In this document: positions 33,259-43,464 of the stretch, piece after piece
Position numbering within the stretch: the first letter of the stretch is position 1
Layout: each line of letters begins with the position of its first letter
NCBI RefSeq assembly: GCF_046614675.1
Contig: NZ_JBKKJT010000005.1
Coordinates: 372,001 to 436,000 of the forward strand
Length of the DNA stretch: 64,000 nucleotides
Source: Chryseobacterium cupriresistens
GTDB taxonomy: Bacteria > Bacteroidota > Bacteroidia > Flavobacteriales > Weeksellaceae
Direction: 5' to 3'
Made by a program: the position numbers and the translations under genes
Notes under the pieces: generated by a model
What the model saw: only the letters and a program-made list of their open reading frames with translations
What the model was told of the DNA's origin: nothing
Database searches by the model: none

Positions 33259-36123
33259 ATGAATGTTAAATTACGTGTATTAAGCGCTGGAGCTTTGTTT
33301 TTTTTAGGACAGGCAGCTTTTGCGCAAACGGCTAAAAAAGATACTACATCTAAAGTAAAGCAAATCGATGAGGTTGTTGTGCTCGGGTATAGTAAGACTG
33401 CTACAAAAGCTAAGTCAACTGCAGCATCAACTACTATATCTGAAAAAGTTTTAGAAGATCGTCCAAATGCCTCTTTTCTAAACTCATTACAGGGGGCAGC
33501 TCCTGGTATTACCATTAACTCTAGTTCAGGTTCACCTGGTTCAGGTAGAATTGATGTTAGAGTAAGAGGTATTGGTTCTCTTAATTCAACTATGGATCCT
33601 TTGTATGTAATCGACGGTATGAGTACAAATGGAACGCAATTTAGAAACCTAAATCCGGAAGATATTGCTACTATCTCTGTTCTTAGGGATGCTGCTGCAA
33701 CATCAATTTATGGTAACAGAGCAGCAAACGGAGTTGTTATTATTACTACTAAAAATGGTACATATAATAGCGGGATGAAACTTTCATATGGTTCTACAAT
33801 TGGTTTCTCTGCTTATCCTAACCATAATTACAATCTGGTAAATGGAAGCCAGTATAGAAGCTTACAAAATGAATTTGTCAATGGACCAGATGAACAATAT
33901 TCACCTGAAGAAATTCTAAATGCACCTAATACAGATTGGAAAAAACAGTATTTCCAGACTGGTATGACTCAACAACATAATCTGGGAATGACATTTGGTG
34001 GTAAAAATATTTCAGTTTACTCATCACTGGGATATTTTGATATGACAGGTATTGTGAAGTCAACAGATTTTAAAAGGTTTAGTTTTAGGAATAATATTAA
34101 TGGTAAATCAAACGACGGAAGATTTACATATGGAAGCCAGTTAGCTGTTGGGTATTCAAAAAGACATCAGCTAGATCAAGAAACAAACGTGGCTGGTTTA
34201 GTGGCTAACCCACTTCAAAACCCTTTGTTTAGTTCAATTTTGGCTAGACCAGACTTAGAACCTAATCCATATACAAGAGGATCTGATATGTATAAGGCAA
34301 TTGGTACAGGATATAGTGATAGAATTCCTTGGGTTACTCAAGATATTATTAATGGAGGTGTACAAAACGTATACACTGAGACCAGTGTTTTAGCAAACGT
34401 TAATTTTGCATACAAACTTACCGATTATTTAACAGTAGGCCATAAATCTGGTATAGATTTTAAAGAATCTGACAGAGCTTTTGCACGTGCACCTTATGGA
34501 TATTTAGCTTTAGTTGCTAAAGCTGGGAATGACCCGTATGGAGGTATTGAAGTTTTGAATAATGTTAAAGATTTTAATATTAACAGTATTACGAATTTAA
34601 CATTTAATAAATCTTGGGGAGATCATACGTTAGAAGTTGGAGCATATTTAGATTATATTAAGGCTCACTACAGAACAAAGCAGTATCAGCAGAACGGTCT
34701 AAATCCATTAACATGGGTGTTAGGAGCAGGTACAGGATATGTTCCTTACAGTACTACTACTCCTACTTTATATGTGCCGAATGTTACCGCACAGAATGTT
34801 AATGCTGGTGCTTTAGCTTATTTTGCTACTGCAGATTACGATTATGCCGGTAAATATGGTTTCACTGGTATGATAAGAAGAGATGGTGCATATAGATTCT
34901 CAAAGGAGAACAGATGGAATACATTCTGGGCCGTTTCAGGTAGATGGAATATTGATAAAGAAGCATTTATGGAGGGATCTGTATTTGATATGTTAAAACT
35001 AAGATCTTCTTATGGTACTCAAGGTAACCAGAACTTAGGAATTACAGCAAATAACTTAAATCCTCTTGTGAACCCAGCAACAACGACTTTATTTAGAAAT
35101 GTTTTTCAAACATCGACAGCTTATTTGAACCAGCAAGGTTTATCGCTGACTGTTCTTGGAAATCCTGATGTTCGTTGGGAAACTCAAAAAATGTTTAACG
35201 TAGGTTTAGACTTTGTTGTATTTGATAGAAAGTTAGAAGGTAACTTCGATTACTATATCAAAACTACCGAGAATTTATTTAATAAATTAAATATTTCAGC
35301 AGCATCTAATGGCGTGTTTACTATTGATGGTAATAACGGTCGTATGAGAAATAACGGTGTTGAAGCTAGCCTACGATATAATATTTTCAACAAAGGAGAC
35401 TTCAGATTGTCTGTTTTTGCTAACGGTTCATTTAATAAGAATACAATTCTTGAATTACCATACGGATATTCTCCGACAGATAATGTAAATGCTGCAGGAT
35501 CATTAGCATTCCAATGGAACCTTATCCGTTATGCTGGTGTAAATAAAGAAACTGGGGAAATGCAGTTCCTAGACAAAAATGGTAATATTACTGAAAACCC
35601 TAATGACAGTGATAGAGTATTAACAGGAAAATCATACTATCCTAGGTATCAGGGAGGTTTCGGTTTGAATGGTTCATTCAAAGGTGTTTTTGCTGATGTT
35701 TTATTCTCATGGCAAGCTGGTGGATGGCAGTATGATAACCTATACCAATGGTTGGTTGATCCAAACAGTATCGGTACAGGTAATAATGTAAGTGCTGATC
35801 TATTTGATTCTTGGACTCCTGATAATAAAAATGCAGGCCTTCCATCTATTACTGCCAATAATACAGGGGCCGATGGAAGTTCTGACAGATATTTATATAA
35901 AACAGACTTTATCAGGTTAAAAACTATATCAATTGGGTATTCTTTCCCAAAAGCTAGTTTAGAAAAATTACCTATTAAAGGATTAAAACTATTTGTTCAA
36001 GGTGAGAACTTAGTTACTTGGAGCAATTGGAAGGGGCTTGATCCAGAACCTGTTACCGATTTCTCATTAAGTGTTTATCCTAACCCTAAAACATTCTCTA
36101 TCGGTTTCAACGTAGAATTTTAA
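33259..36123 (+). CDS. SusC/RagA-family TonB-dependent outer-membrane transporter
   Basis: The 954-residue protein has a signal peptide (about 1-22), a TonB-box-like DEVVVLGY near 36-43, the plug domain with LQGAAPGITINSSSG, RVRGIGS, PLYVIDG and GVVIITTKNG signatures, and a long beta-barrel. There is no N-terminal carboxypeptidase-regulatory-like domain, so it is the short SusC form. With the lipoprotein SusD partner 10 bases downstream it should import a bulky ligand such as an oligosaccharide or peptide. No glycoside hydrolase or sensor gene is adjacent, so the substrate is unknown. Confidence 0.95.
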   Translation: MNVKLRVLSAGALFFLGQAAFAQTAKKDTTSKVKQIDEVVVLGYSKTATKAKSTAASTTISEKVLEDRPNASFLNSLQGAAPGITINSSSGSPGSGRIDVRVRGIGSLNSTMDPLYVIDGMSTNGTQFRNLNPEDIATISVLRDAAATSIYGNRAANGVVIITTKNGTYNSGMKLSYGSTIGFSAYPNHNYNLVNGSQYRSLQNEFVNGPDEQYSPEEILNAPNTDWKKQYFQTGMTQQHNLGMTFGGKNISVYSSLGYFDMTGIVKSTDFKRFSFRNNINGKSNDGRFTYGSQLAVGYSKRHQLDQETNVAGLVANPLQNPLFSSILARPDLEPNPYTRGSDMYKAIGTGYSDRIPWVTQDIINGGVQNVYTETSVLANVNFAYKLTDYLTVGHKSGIDFKESDRAFARAPYGYLALVAKAGNDPYGGIEVLNNVKDFNINSITNLTFNKSWGDHTLEVGAYLDYIKAHYRTKQYQQNGLNPLTWVLGAGTGYVPYSTTTPTLYVPNVTAQNVNAGALAYFATADYDYAGKYGFTGMIRRDGAYRFSKENRWNTFWAVSGRWNIDKEAFMEGSVFDMLKLRSSYGTQGNQNLGITANNLNPLVNPATTTLFRNVFQTSTAYLNQQGLSLTVLGNPDVRWETQKMFNVGLDFVVFDRKLEGNFDYYIKTTENLFNKLNISAASNGVFTIDGNNGRMRNNGVEASLRYNIFNKGDFRLSVFANGSFNKNTILELPYGYSPTDNVNAAGSLAFQWNLIRYAGVNKETGEMQFLDKNGNITENPNDSDRVLTGKSYYPRYQGGFGLNGSFKGVFADVLFSWQAGGWQYDNLYQWLVDPNSIGTGNNVSADLFDSWTPDNKNAGLPSITANNTGADGSSDRYLYKTDFIRLKTISIGYSFPKASLEKLPIKGLKLFVQGENLVTWSNWKGLDPEPVTDFSLSVYPNPKTFSIGFNVEF

Positions 36124-36133
36124 AATTTAAAAA

Positions 36134-37765
36134 ATGAAAAGAAATATAATAAAATTATTATTCATTGCAGGAACATTAACGGCTTTGCCTTTGCTTAATA
36201 GTTGTAGCGATGCGATAGATGCAACACAGCCAGGTCAATTGAATGATTCAGAGGCTATTGCTACTATTGATGGTATGCAGGCTTTCCTTATCGGAAGTGT
36301 ATACGGTACTTTAGAAACGGGTAACGAAGTATATTTGTCATCTGTTATTACGGATGAAGTTAAGCCTGGTGATGGTAGTGGTGGTCAGGAATTTCAATTA
36401 CACCGTTTCATTGTAAGTGGTGGGGTTGGAACATATCCTGAATTAATCTGGCAATCTCATTACAGAACGATTAACAGAATCAACAGATTGTTAGAAGGAG
36501 CAGCCAAAATTACACCTAATGGACCAACAGAAACAACTACTTATAATAAAATTGTTGCGCAGGCAAGAGCTATCAGAGCTTTCTGTTATCTTGAATTAGA
36601 AACTTATTTCTCCACTAATATGGCAGATGAGAATGCCTTAGGAGTTATTTTAAGTGATAAGGTAGATGAAGGAAATTTTGTTCAAAGACCTAGAGTCAGC
36701 AATAAGGATATTTATACACTTATAAACAGTGATCTTCAGTTTGCAAGAAATACATTTACGCAGCTTGATGCTTCTGCTACCACTGCCGCAGCAAAATCTG
36801 ATGCAAATAAATATTATGTAGGTAAAAGCTTTGTTAATGCTGTAAGTGCGCGATTTAATCTATACAGAGGAAATTATGCACAGGCAAAAATAGATGCGCA
36901 AGCTGTTATTGATGCAACTGCAGGTGTCAGTGGTGCTTCATTTAGTTTAACTCCTGGAACTCCAATTACAACTACAGCTGCTCCTACAATTGGAAATTCA
37001 ACTTGGAATAGTGCATTCTATAGTACATCAAATTCATTTAATCCATACAGAAATTTATGGGATGATAGAGATGGATTCAGAGGTGAAACAATTTTCTCTT
37101 TAGGGAGACAGGCTACCGGAGCTAATGGTATTGCTATAGGTTCTAGATACAATTTGAATAACTCAAGTATTACGGGTACACCATGGTGGTTTGTAGGACG
37201 TAATCTATATAATACTTTAAAAGGTTTACAGGATGATGTTAGAAAATACGCGTTCATAGATCCTTCAACTGTTGAAAATCCTAATTATCAAAACCCTGGT
37301 GTTAATACCAGATTAGATAGACTTATTGTAGATAAGTATCCAGGAAAAACAGGTAGTAATACCAGAAATGATATCAAATCTTTCAGACTTTCAGAAATGT
37401 ATTTCATATTAAGTGAAGTCGCTGCTAATTCTGGAGACTTTACCGGGGCTGCAAACTATATTAAGGCAATCAGAGATGCCAGAAATACGCAGGGAACTGC
37501 TACAACTGCTCCTGTATATGCTAATGCAACAGCTGCTTTTAAAGATATCCTGAATGAAAGAAGAATTGAACTTTGTTTTGAAGGTCACAGATATATAGAT
37601 TTGAAAAGACTTGCTGTGAAAGCTGGAGTTTCAATGAATAGACATCCAACAGATGATATTGTGGATGTATCCAATCTTACGAATGGTGATTACAGATATA
37701 CATTACCAATTCCAAGTAGTGAAATTGCTGGTAACGCAAGTGTACAGCAAAACCCTGGTTATTAA
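36134..37765 (+). CDS. SusD/RagB-family outer-membrane lipoprotein
   Basis: The 543-residue protein has a lipoprotein signal with the lipidated Cys at 24 (LLNSCSD) and the SusD alpha-helical TPR-like fold, with ARAIRAFCYLELETYF near residue 150. The C-terminal signature ILNERRIELCFEGHRYIDLKRL is seen near 470-490. It forms the lid of the transporter encoded just upstream. A run of Thr/Ala around residues 205-290 looks like an inserted loop. A strong terminator follows 25 bases after its stop. Confidence 0.95.
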   Translation: MKRNIIKLLFIAGTLTALPLLNSCSDAIDATQPGQLNDSEAIATIDGMQAFLIGSVYGTLETGNEVYLSSVITDEVKPGDGSGGQEFQLHRFIVSGGVGTYPELIWQSHYRTINRINRLLEGAAKITPNGPTETTTYNKIVAQARAIRAFCYLELETYFSTNMADENALGVILSDKVDEGNFVQRPRVSNKDIYTLINSDLQFARNTFTQLDASATTAAAKSDANKYYVGKSFVNAVSARFNLYRGNYAQAKIDAQAVIDATAGVSGASFSLTPGTPITTTAAPTIGNSTWNSAFYSTSNSFNPYRNLWDDRDGFRGETIFSLGRQATGANGIAIGSRYNLNNSSITGTPWWFVGRNLYNTLKGLQDDVRKYAFIDPSTVENPNYQNPGVNTRLDRLIVDKYPGKTGSNTRNDIKSFRLSEMYFILSEVAANSGDFTGAANYIKAIRDARNTQGTATTAPVYANATAAFKDILNERRIELCFEGHRYIDLKRLAVKAGVSMNRHPTDDIVDVSNLTNGDYRYTLPIPSSEIAGNASVQQNPGY

Positions 37766-37790
37766 TCATACAATAATCATTTGATATAGA

Positions 37791-37816
37791 ACCCCTGCTC
37801 AAAGCAGGGGTTTTTT
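37791..37816 (+). terminator. Terminator after the first SusC/SusD pair
   Basis: ACCCCTGCT (37791-37799) pairs perfectly with AGCAGGGGT (37803-37811) around CAA and is followed by a T run. Confidence 0.92.
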
Positions 37817-37832
37817 ATGTCCTTTTATTTCT

Positions 37833-37840
37833 TATTTTTG
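37833..37840 (+). promoter_or_regulatory. Candidate -7 box for porin-bshC
   Basis: TATTTTTG matches TAnnTTTG and lies 17 bases before the porin ATG. No clear TTG is seen at the usual spacing upstream, where the preceding terminator ends. Confidence 0.45.
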
Positions 37841-37857
37841 CTGTACAATAATGAATA

Positions 37858-39795
37858 ATGAAGTACATCCTTTTCATACTCTTCTCTTTAGGTTTTGTAG
37901 CCAAGGCTCAGGTCATGAATAAAGCAGAGACAAAGCCTCAGCCCAAAAAAGAAGATACCCTTGTGATAGATTCCGGGAAAAAAGATTCCCTGAAAATTTT
38001 TAAGCCCACCATTAATGATTACCAGTATCAGACTCAGTTTTCTGAAAAGAAAGTTTTTGATACCGTAATGACTTTTGATAAAACCTATATTTTTTCACAG
38101 CAAAATAATAAAGATAATTTTGGGAGAGTGCAGCCTGCCAACATTGGTGCAGGATTTAATCCTCTTGTATTTGAAGTAAATCCGGAAGAAAATCTTTCAT
38201 TACTTCCTTCCAATAAATCTTACATGATCATTGGAGCCAATGATGTGAAATACTACGACGTAAAAACACCTACCGCATCATTTATTTATCATAATGCCAT
38301 GCGAAACGGTGCTGCTCTGAAATCAACCTATACTCAGAACATCGGAAAAAGATTCAACTTTGCGCTTGAATATATGGGACTTCGTTCTCAGGGACTTTAC
38401 AGAAACTCATTGTCAGCAAATAACAATACACTATTCTCAGGTCACTATGTTTCGAAAAGCGGAAATTATGAGCTTTTTGCCCATTATCTTCATCAGAATG
38501 TAAATAATCAGGAGAGTGGAGGTATTACCGAAGATAATCTGTTTCAAAGTGGTGACAGTAATTATAGCAACAGACAAAATGCGCAGGTAAATCTGGCCTC
38601 TTCAAGCTCACAGTTTTCTTACAGAAGATACTATCTGAGTCATCAGTTTACGCCATTCAATTCCGGGAAATTCCCTTTCAGTATAAGACATATTATTTCT
38701 CATCAGGGGAACAAATATTATTATAATCAAACTGCCTTGGAGCCTTATTGGTATAATGACCCTGCTGAACTGGTAGACGGTTTCCCGCTGACAACAAAAA
38801 AATATTCCGAAAACTTCAGCAATACGGTAAGCCTGATTTTTAATAATGAAAAATTCAAGCTGGATGCAGGGGTACGTTATCAGATGATCAAATTAGGAAT
38901 AAGAGATGTTGTTGCACTGAACGGTGTTCCTTTCCCTGGCGAACTGAAAGAAAACAGAATTGGAGCTGTAGGAAATCTGCAGGTAAAACTTTGGAACAAA
39001 ATTCAATTGAATTCATTCCTGGAATTTTCAAACGGAAGCCAGTTTAAAAGTTATCTGAAAACAACCAATAATCTGAAGTTTGAGCCTGTCAAAGATTATT
39101 TCGTTAATGCAAAAGTAAACTTCCAGAGTGCCTATCCTTCTTTCAATTATTTATTGAATACTTCCGTTTATAACAATTTCAATTATTATCTTGAAGATGC
39201 GAAGAACCAGTCTGTAATGGAAGTAGGAGGAAGTATCAATCTGAAATGGTTCAAAACAGAGCTTTTCGCCAATTACTTCAGAATTGATAACTATACTTAT
39301 TTTGATAGTAACGGAAGTCCGAAGCAAAGTAATAATTCGGTGAATATTTCTCAGATCGGAGGAGATGCCACATTCAGCTTCAACAAATTTCACCTGAATA
39401 CAAGAGTGCATTTCCAGAATACTTTAACCAATAAAGAACTGCTTCCTTTACCTGGTTTTATCGGTAGGGCCAACTTCTTTTATCAGACACAGGCCTTTAA
39501 AAAAGCAGCAGAAATTCAGGCAGGGGTTAAAGTATATTATTTCTCTAAATTCGCTTCAAGAGAATATTTCCCGGTTCTTAATGAATACATTCTGCCAAGA
39601 GCAGATTCATTTTCAATTGGAGGACAGCCTATCGCCGATGTTTATATTAATATGAAGGTGAAGAAAATGTTCTTTTTCATAGAAGGACAGCAGATAGGAA
39701 CGGTGATCTCCAACAACAAAGCATATGCATTTCCACATTACCCGGTGTATGATTTCAGATTGAATATCGGAATTGTGTGGTATTTGTTCAACTAA
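37858..39795 (+). CDS. Putative outer-membrane porin (Bacteroidota putative-porin family)
   Basis: The 645-residue protein has a signal peptide (MKYILFILFSLGFVAKAQ) followed by a short Lys/Asp-rich linker and then a long series of amphipathic beta strands ending in an aromatic-rich tail (DFRLNIGIVWYLF), typical of outer-membrane barrels. Its layout fits the putative porin family (PF14121) conserved in Flavobacteriia. No TonB box or plug is present. Transported solutes are unknown. bshC begins 12 bases after its stop, so the two are probably co-transcribed. Confidence 0.8.
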   Translation: MKYILFILFSLGFVAKAQVMNKAETKPQPKKEDTLVIDSGKKDSLKIFKPTINDYQYQTQFSEKKVFDTVMTFDKTYIFSQQNNKDNFGRVQPANIGAGFNPLVFEVNPEENLSLLPSNKSYMIIGANDVKYYDVKTPTASFIYHNAMRNGAALKSTYTQNIGKRFNFALEYMGLRSQGLYRNSLSANNNTLFSGHYVSKSGNYELFAHYLHQNVNNQESGGITEDNLFQSGDSNYSNRQNAQVNLASSSSQFSYRRYYLSHQFTPFNSGKFPFSIRHIISHQGNKYYYNQTALEPYWYNDPAELVDGFPLTTKKYSENFSNTVSLIFNNEKFKLDAGVRYQMIKLGIRDVVALNGVPFPGELKENRIGAVGNLQVKLWNKIQLNSFLEFSNGSQFKSYLKTTNNLKFEPVKDYFVNAKVNFQSAYPSFNYLLNTSVYNNFNYYLEDAKNQSVMEVGGSINLKWFKTELFANYFRIDNYTYFDSNGSPKQSNNSVNISQIGGDATFSFNKFHLNTRVHFQNTLTNKELLPLPGFIGRANFFYQTQAFKKAAEIQAGVKVYYFSKFASREYFPVLNEYILPRADSFSIGGQPIADVYINMKVKKMFFFIEGQQIGTVISNNKAYAFPHYPVYDFRLNIGIVWYLFN

Positions 39796-39807
39796 AAACT
39801 GTACAGG

Positions 39808-41394
39808 TTGAAAACAATTAATAAAATATCATTTAACGATATAGAAAGTATTCCTCAGCTGGTAAAAGATTTTTTACATCAGAAAATTGAGGGTTTTGAA
39901 AATAACACATTTTCCTTAGAGCATTTCAGACAGCAGATTCATCTGAAGAAAGATTCTTTCACATCAGAGAAAAGAAATATTTTGGCTGATGTATTTGAAA
40001 GTCAGCTTGCAAGTCTTACTCTTTCTTCAAAGCAGAAAGAAAATCTTGAAAGTATTAAACAGCCAAACACGTTCACTATTACAACGGGGCATCAGCTGAA
40101 CCTGTTTTCCGGACCTGTTTTCTTTGTATATAAAATTCTTCAGACAATAAAGACATGCACCTATCTGAAAGAAAATTTTCCGGATTTTAATTTTGTTCCG
40201 GTATATTGGATGGCTTCGGAGGATCATGATTTTGCCGAGATCAATCATTTTAAAACTGAAAATAGCTATTACGAAACCAACGGGAAATCCGGCGGCCCGG
40301 TAGGACGAATTGAAATCAGTGATACCTATTTTATTTCTGAATTTGAAAAAGAATTCAAAGATTCTGTTTTCGGGACAGAGCTGATTTTAATGATGAAGGA
40401 AGCTTATAAAGCAGGAAACACCTTAACGGAAGCCATTAAGATTCTTGTCAACCGTCTTTTTTCAGAATTCGGACTTTTGATTCTGGATGGAGATTCTGTA
40501 GAACTCAAAAATCAGATGAAGACGATTTTTAAAGATGAGCTTCTGAACTTCAGTTTACAGAAAACTTCCAAAGACAAAGTAGATTTTCTTACTGAGAAAT
40601 ATGGAAAGGTTCAGGTAAACCCTCGTGAAATTAACCTTTTCTATCTTTCTGACACCAGAGACAGAATTGAATTTAATGGTCAGAAGTATATCATTGTGGA
40701 TAAGACCATCCAGTTTACAGAAGAAGAGATTCTGGCTGAACTGGAAAATCATCCTGAAAAATTCAGTCCGAATGCATTAATGCGTCCGGTTTATCAGGAA
40801 AACGTACTTCCTAATCTGGCTTATATTGGTGGAAATGCAGAAATCATGTACTGGCTGGAACTGAAGGATTATTTCTCAAAAATCAATATTCCTTTTCCTA
40901 TCCTGATTCCAAGAAATTCTATGCTTTTTCTGAAAGAAAAAACCTTAGGGAAAATAGAAAAGCTTGATCTTAAAATAGAAGATTTTTTCCAGAATTTCAC
41001 GGTACTTATGAATCGGAAGATTTTAAAAGATAATCCTGTTCTACAATTGCTGGAAGAAAAAGAAGAAGTATTGATCAGCAATTTTTCTGCGTTGAAAGCT
41101 TCTGCGGAAACCACGGAGAAATCTTTCGGTAATATGGTAAAGGCAGAAGAAGTACGACAGCTGAAATCATTTAAAAGAATGAAAAAACGACTGCTTCATG
41201 CTGAAAAAATAAAACAGAATGAATTGCTGGAAAGACTTGAAAATCTGTTTTTAGATGTTCATCCCGCAAAAACATGGCAGGAGAGGGTATATAACTTTAG
41301 TGTATTCTTTTCAGATTATGGCTATTCGTGGCTTGAAAATTGTTTGGAAGAAATGGTGGTTCAAGATTCAAAATTAATAATTGTTGCCATTTAA
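39808..41394 (+). CDS. bshC: Bacillithiol biosynthesis cysteine-adding enzyme BshC
   Basis: The 528-residue protein starts at a TTG codon, 12 bases after the porin stop; the N-terminus KTINKISFNDIESIPQ is that of the family. Characteristic blocks are TITTGHQLNLFSGPVFFVYKI and VPVYWMASEDHDFAEIN, with MRPVYQENVLPNLAYIGG later and a C-terminal coiled coil (about 370-480). BshC joins cysteine to glucosaminyl-malate to make bacillithiol, the main low-molecular-weight thiol in many Bacteroidota. bshA and bshB are not in the window. Confidence 0.95.
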   Translation: MKTINKISFNDIESIPQLVKDFLHQKIEGFENNTFSLEHFRQQIHLKKDSFTSEKRNILADVFESQLASLTLSSKQKENLESIKQPNTFTITTGHQLNLFSGPVFFVYKILQTIKTCTYLKENFPDFNFVPVYWMASEDHDFAEINHFKTENSYYETNGKSGGPVGRIEISDTYFISEFEKEFKDSVFGTELILMMKEAYKAGNTLTEAIKILVNRLFSEFGLLILDGDSVELKNQMKTIFKDELLNFSLQKTSKDKVDFLTEKYGKVQVNPREINLFYLSDTRDRIEFNGQKYIIVDKTIQFTEEEILAELENHPEKFSPNALMRPVYQENVLPNLAYIGGNAEIMYWLELKDYFSKINIPFPILIPRNSMLFLKEKTLGKIEKLDLKIEDFFQNFTVLMNRKILKDNPVLQLLEEKEEVLISNFSALKASAETTEKSFGNMVKAEEVRQLKSFKRMKKRLLHAEKIKQNELLERLENLFLDVHPAKTWQERVYNFSVFFSDYGYSWLENCLEEMVVQDSKLIIVAI

Positions 41395-41413
41395 TTTTAA
41401 AGAAGTATTTTTG
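41384..41413 (+). promoter_or_regulatory. Promoter of the LysM protein gene
   Basis: TTG at 41384-41386 is followed after 19 bases by TATTTTTG at 41406-41413, a near-ideal Bacteroidota promoter overlapping the end of bshC. The start would lie about 16 bases before the ATG at 41433. Confidence 0.65.
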
Positions 41414-41432
41414 TAAATTATAATTATCGAAT

Positions 41433-43394
41433 ATGATAAAGAGGTTTTTTATTCTATCCAGTTTATGTATGGTTTTGGGAGTTTCAGCCCAGAAATCACA
41501 TACGGTTGTGCAAGGTGACAATCCTTACAATATTGCCAAAAAGTATGGAATGACTGTAGATGAATTGCTGAAGCTAAACCCAAAACATAAAGATGGCAAA
41601 CTGGCGATCGGAGATGTTTTAACGATAAAATCAGAAAAAGCAGCCACTCCGGCTGTAACAAAAACAGTTCCGGCACAAAAAGTAACTTCAACTACAGGTG
41701 CTTCTTCTCTGGGTAAAATTGTTTTACTGCCAAAGCAGACCATCTATGGTATTACAAAACAATACAGAATTTCCGAAACTGATTTAAGAAAACTGAATCC
41801 TGAACTGGATTCTCACATGAAAATCGGAGACGAAATCACATTACCTCTTGCCAGTATAAAAAAATATGGTGGCGAGCAACAGACTGTAACAGCAGAAAAG
41901 CACGTTGAAACTCCTGTAGAAAAAGTAACAGCAACTGCTGCTAAATCTGCTACTACTGCTGCAGAAGGAGAATCTTATGTGATTCAGGCAAAAGATAATT
42001 ATTACAGAATTACAAAACAGTTTGGCATCAGCCAGCAGGACCTTTATGCTTTAAATCCGGGATTGGAAGAAAAAGGACTGAAACCTGGTGATACCATAAC
42101 AATAAAAAGATCCAATAACAATAATACTGATACTGTTGCTGAAACTTCAAATCCAAAAGCAAAAATGGATTCAGGCAACGAAAAATCAACCGCTGCTTCC
42201 ACTGTTGTTGCAGGTGATGATTATGTTACCTACACAGTCCAGCAGGGAGATACAGTATTCTCTATTGTTAATAAATTTGGTGTTTCTATTGATGAACTTA
42301 TTGCTCTTAACCCGGATCTTTCACATGGTCTGAAAACCGGAATGGTTTTAAAAATCAAAAAACAGGATGCTGCATACATAAAGAAGAATGGTGATGCTTT
42401 AAGCGTTATCCTGATGCTTCCTTTCGGGTACAGCACCAATGAAACTCAGTACAGAGGAATGGCACTTGACTTTTTGACAGGAGCTAAACTCGCTATTGAA
42501 AGAAATGCAAGAGGAGGACAAAAACTGGATATTAAAGTAGTAGACTCAGGGAATGAAGCTTCGTTCAAAAACTCTTTGACACAGATTAATCCTGATAATA
42601 CAGATCTTATTATCGGACCTTTCTTCAAATCCAATGTAATTGATGTTCTTGATTTCACCAAAAATCAGAAAATCCCGATTGTAGCACCATTTGCCAACTC
42701 TCCGGAACTCTATAACTACAGTAACCTTATTATTGTAGAAACCAACAATCAGACGTATGCTGATAAGATTGTAGAAGAAGTAAAAGCAGTGTATTCAGAT
42801 CAGAAAATATATATAGTGGCAGATGCTAAAAAAGAAGATGCCAACTATATCAAAGCCGGACTTGAAAAAGCGGTGAAAAATCCTAATATCATTATTGTTA
42901 ATTCGTCGGCAGATATTCAGCCGGACCAGAATATGATGACAGGACAGTCTGCACCGGTTATTGCCATTTTAGCAAATGATGATAATACTGCAGGAGATGC
43001 TTTTGCCAACAGAATGATTGCAATGTCTAAAGAAGTTCAGGGTATAAAAGCCTTCAGTATGTTCTATTCTCCTGTTTTCGAGAAGAAAGTGGATGAGCTG
43101 AGCCAGGCAAGTCTTGTATATCTGATGGATAGAAAGATCAATACAGACGGTAGCTTTGAGAAAGAAATTCTGGCTGCTTATAAAAGCAAATACTGCAAAA
43201 CTCCACCGAAATATGCGATCGTAGGTTTTGATGTGGTAAATGACATGCTAACCAGAGAAAATAAAAAAGGAGAGATCTTTAAACAAATGAATAAAGTTCA
43301 GACTCAGCTTGCGACCAAATTTGAGTTTGTAAAATCTAAAGCTAACGGTGCTTATGTAAATACAGGTTACAGAGTAATCAGGTTAGTACCATAA
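41433..43394 (+). CDS. Secreted protein with four LysM repeats and a periplasmic-binding-protein-like domain
   Basis: The 653-residue protein has a signal peptide (about 1-20), four LysM modules at about 22-67, 95-139, 181-226 and 264-310, joined by Thr/Ala/Lys-rich linkers, and a type I periplasmic-binding-protein fold from about 323 to the end (LSVILMLPFGY, LIIGPFFKSNVIDVLDF, IPIVAPFANSPELYNYS). LysM modules bind peptidoglycan, and the C-terminal fold resembles LpoA-type or amino-acid-binding proteins. A role in anchoring to or sensing the cell wall is likely, but no ligand can be named. Confidence 0.9.
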   Translation: MIKRFFILSSLCMVLGVSAQKSHTVVQGDNPYNIAKKYGMTVDELLKLNPKHKDGKLAIGDVLTIKSEKAATPAVTKTVPAQKVTSTTGASSLGKIVLLPKQTIYGITKQYRISETDLRKLNPELDSHMKIGDEITLPLASIKKYGGEQQTVTAEKHVETPVEKVTATAAKSATTAAEGESYVIQAKDNYYRITKQFGISQQDLYALNPGLEEKGLKPGDTITIKRSNNNNTDTVAETSNPKAKMDSGNEKSTAASTVVAGDDYVTYTVQQGDTVFSIVNKFGVSIDELIALNPDLSHGLKTGMVLKIKKQDAAYIKKNGDALSVILMLPFGYSTNETQYRGMALDFLTGAKLAIERNARGGQKLDIKVVDSGNEASFKNSLTQINPDNTDLIIGPFFKSNVIDVLDFTKNQKIPIVAPFANSPELYNYSNLIIVETNNQTYADKIVEEVKAVYSDQKIYIVADAKKEDANYIKAGLEKAVKNPNIIIVNSSADIQPDQNMMTGQSAPVIAILANDDNTAGDAFANRMIAMSKEVQGIKAFSMFYSPVFEKKVDELSQASLVYLMDRKINTDGSFEKEILAAYKSKYCKTPPKYAIVGFDVVNDMLTRENKKGEIFKQMNKVQTQLATKFEFVKSKANGAYVNTGYRVIRLVP

Positions 43395-43436
43395 ATGATT
43401 TATAGCACTTAAAACGAATATTGTTAACATTATAGT

Positions 43437-43444
43437 TATATTTG
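43437..43444 (+). promoter_or_regulatory. Candidate -7 box for fabD
   Basis: TATATTTG fits the consensus and lies 20 bases before the fabD ATG. The nearest TTG (43421-43423) is only 13 bases away, shorter than usual. Confidence 0.45.
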
Positions 43445-43464
43445 CATAATATTTAATTTAATAC

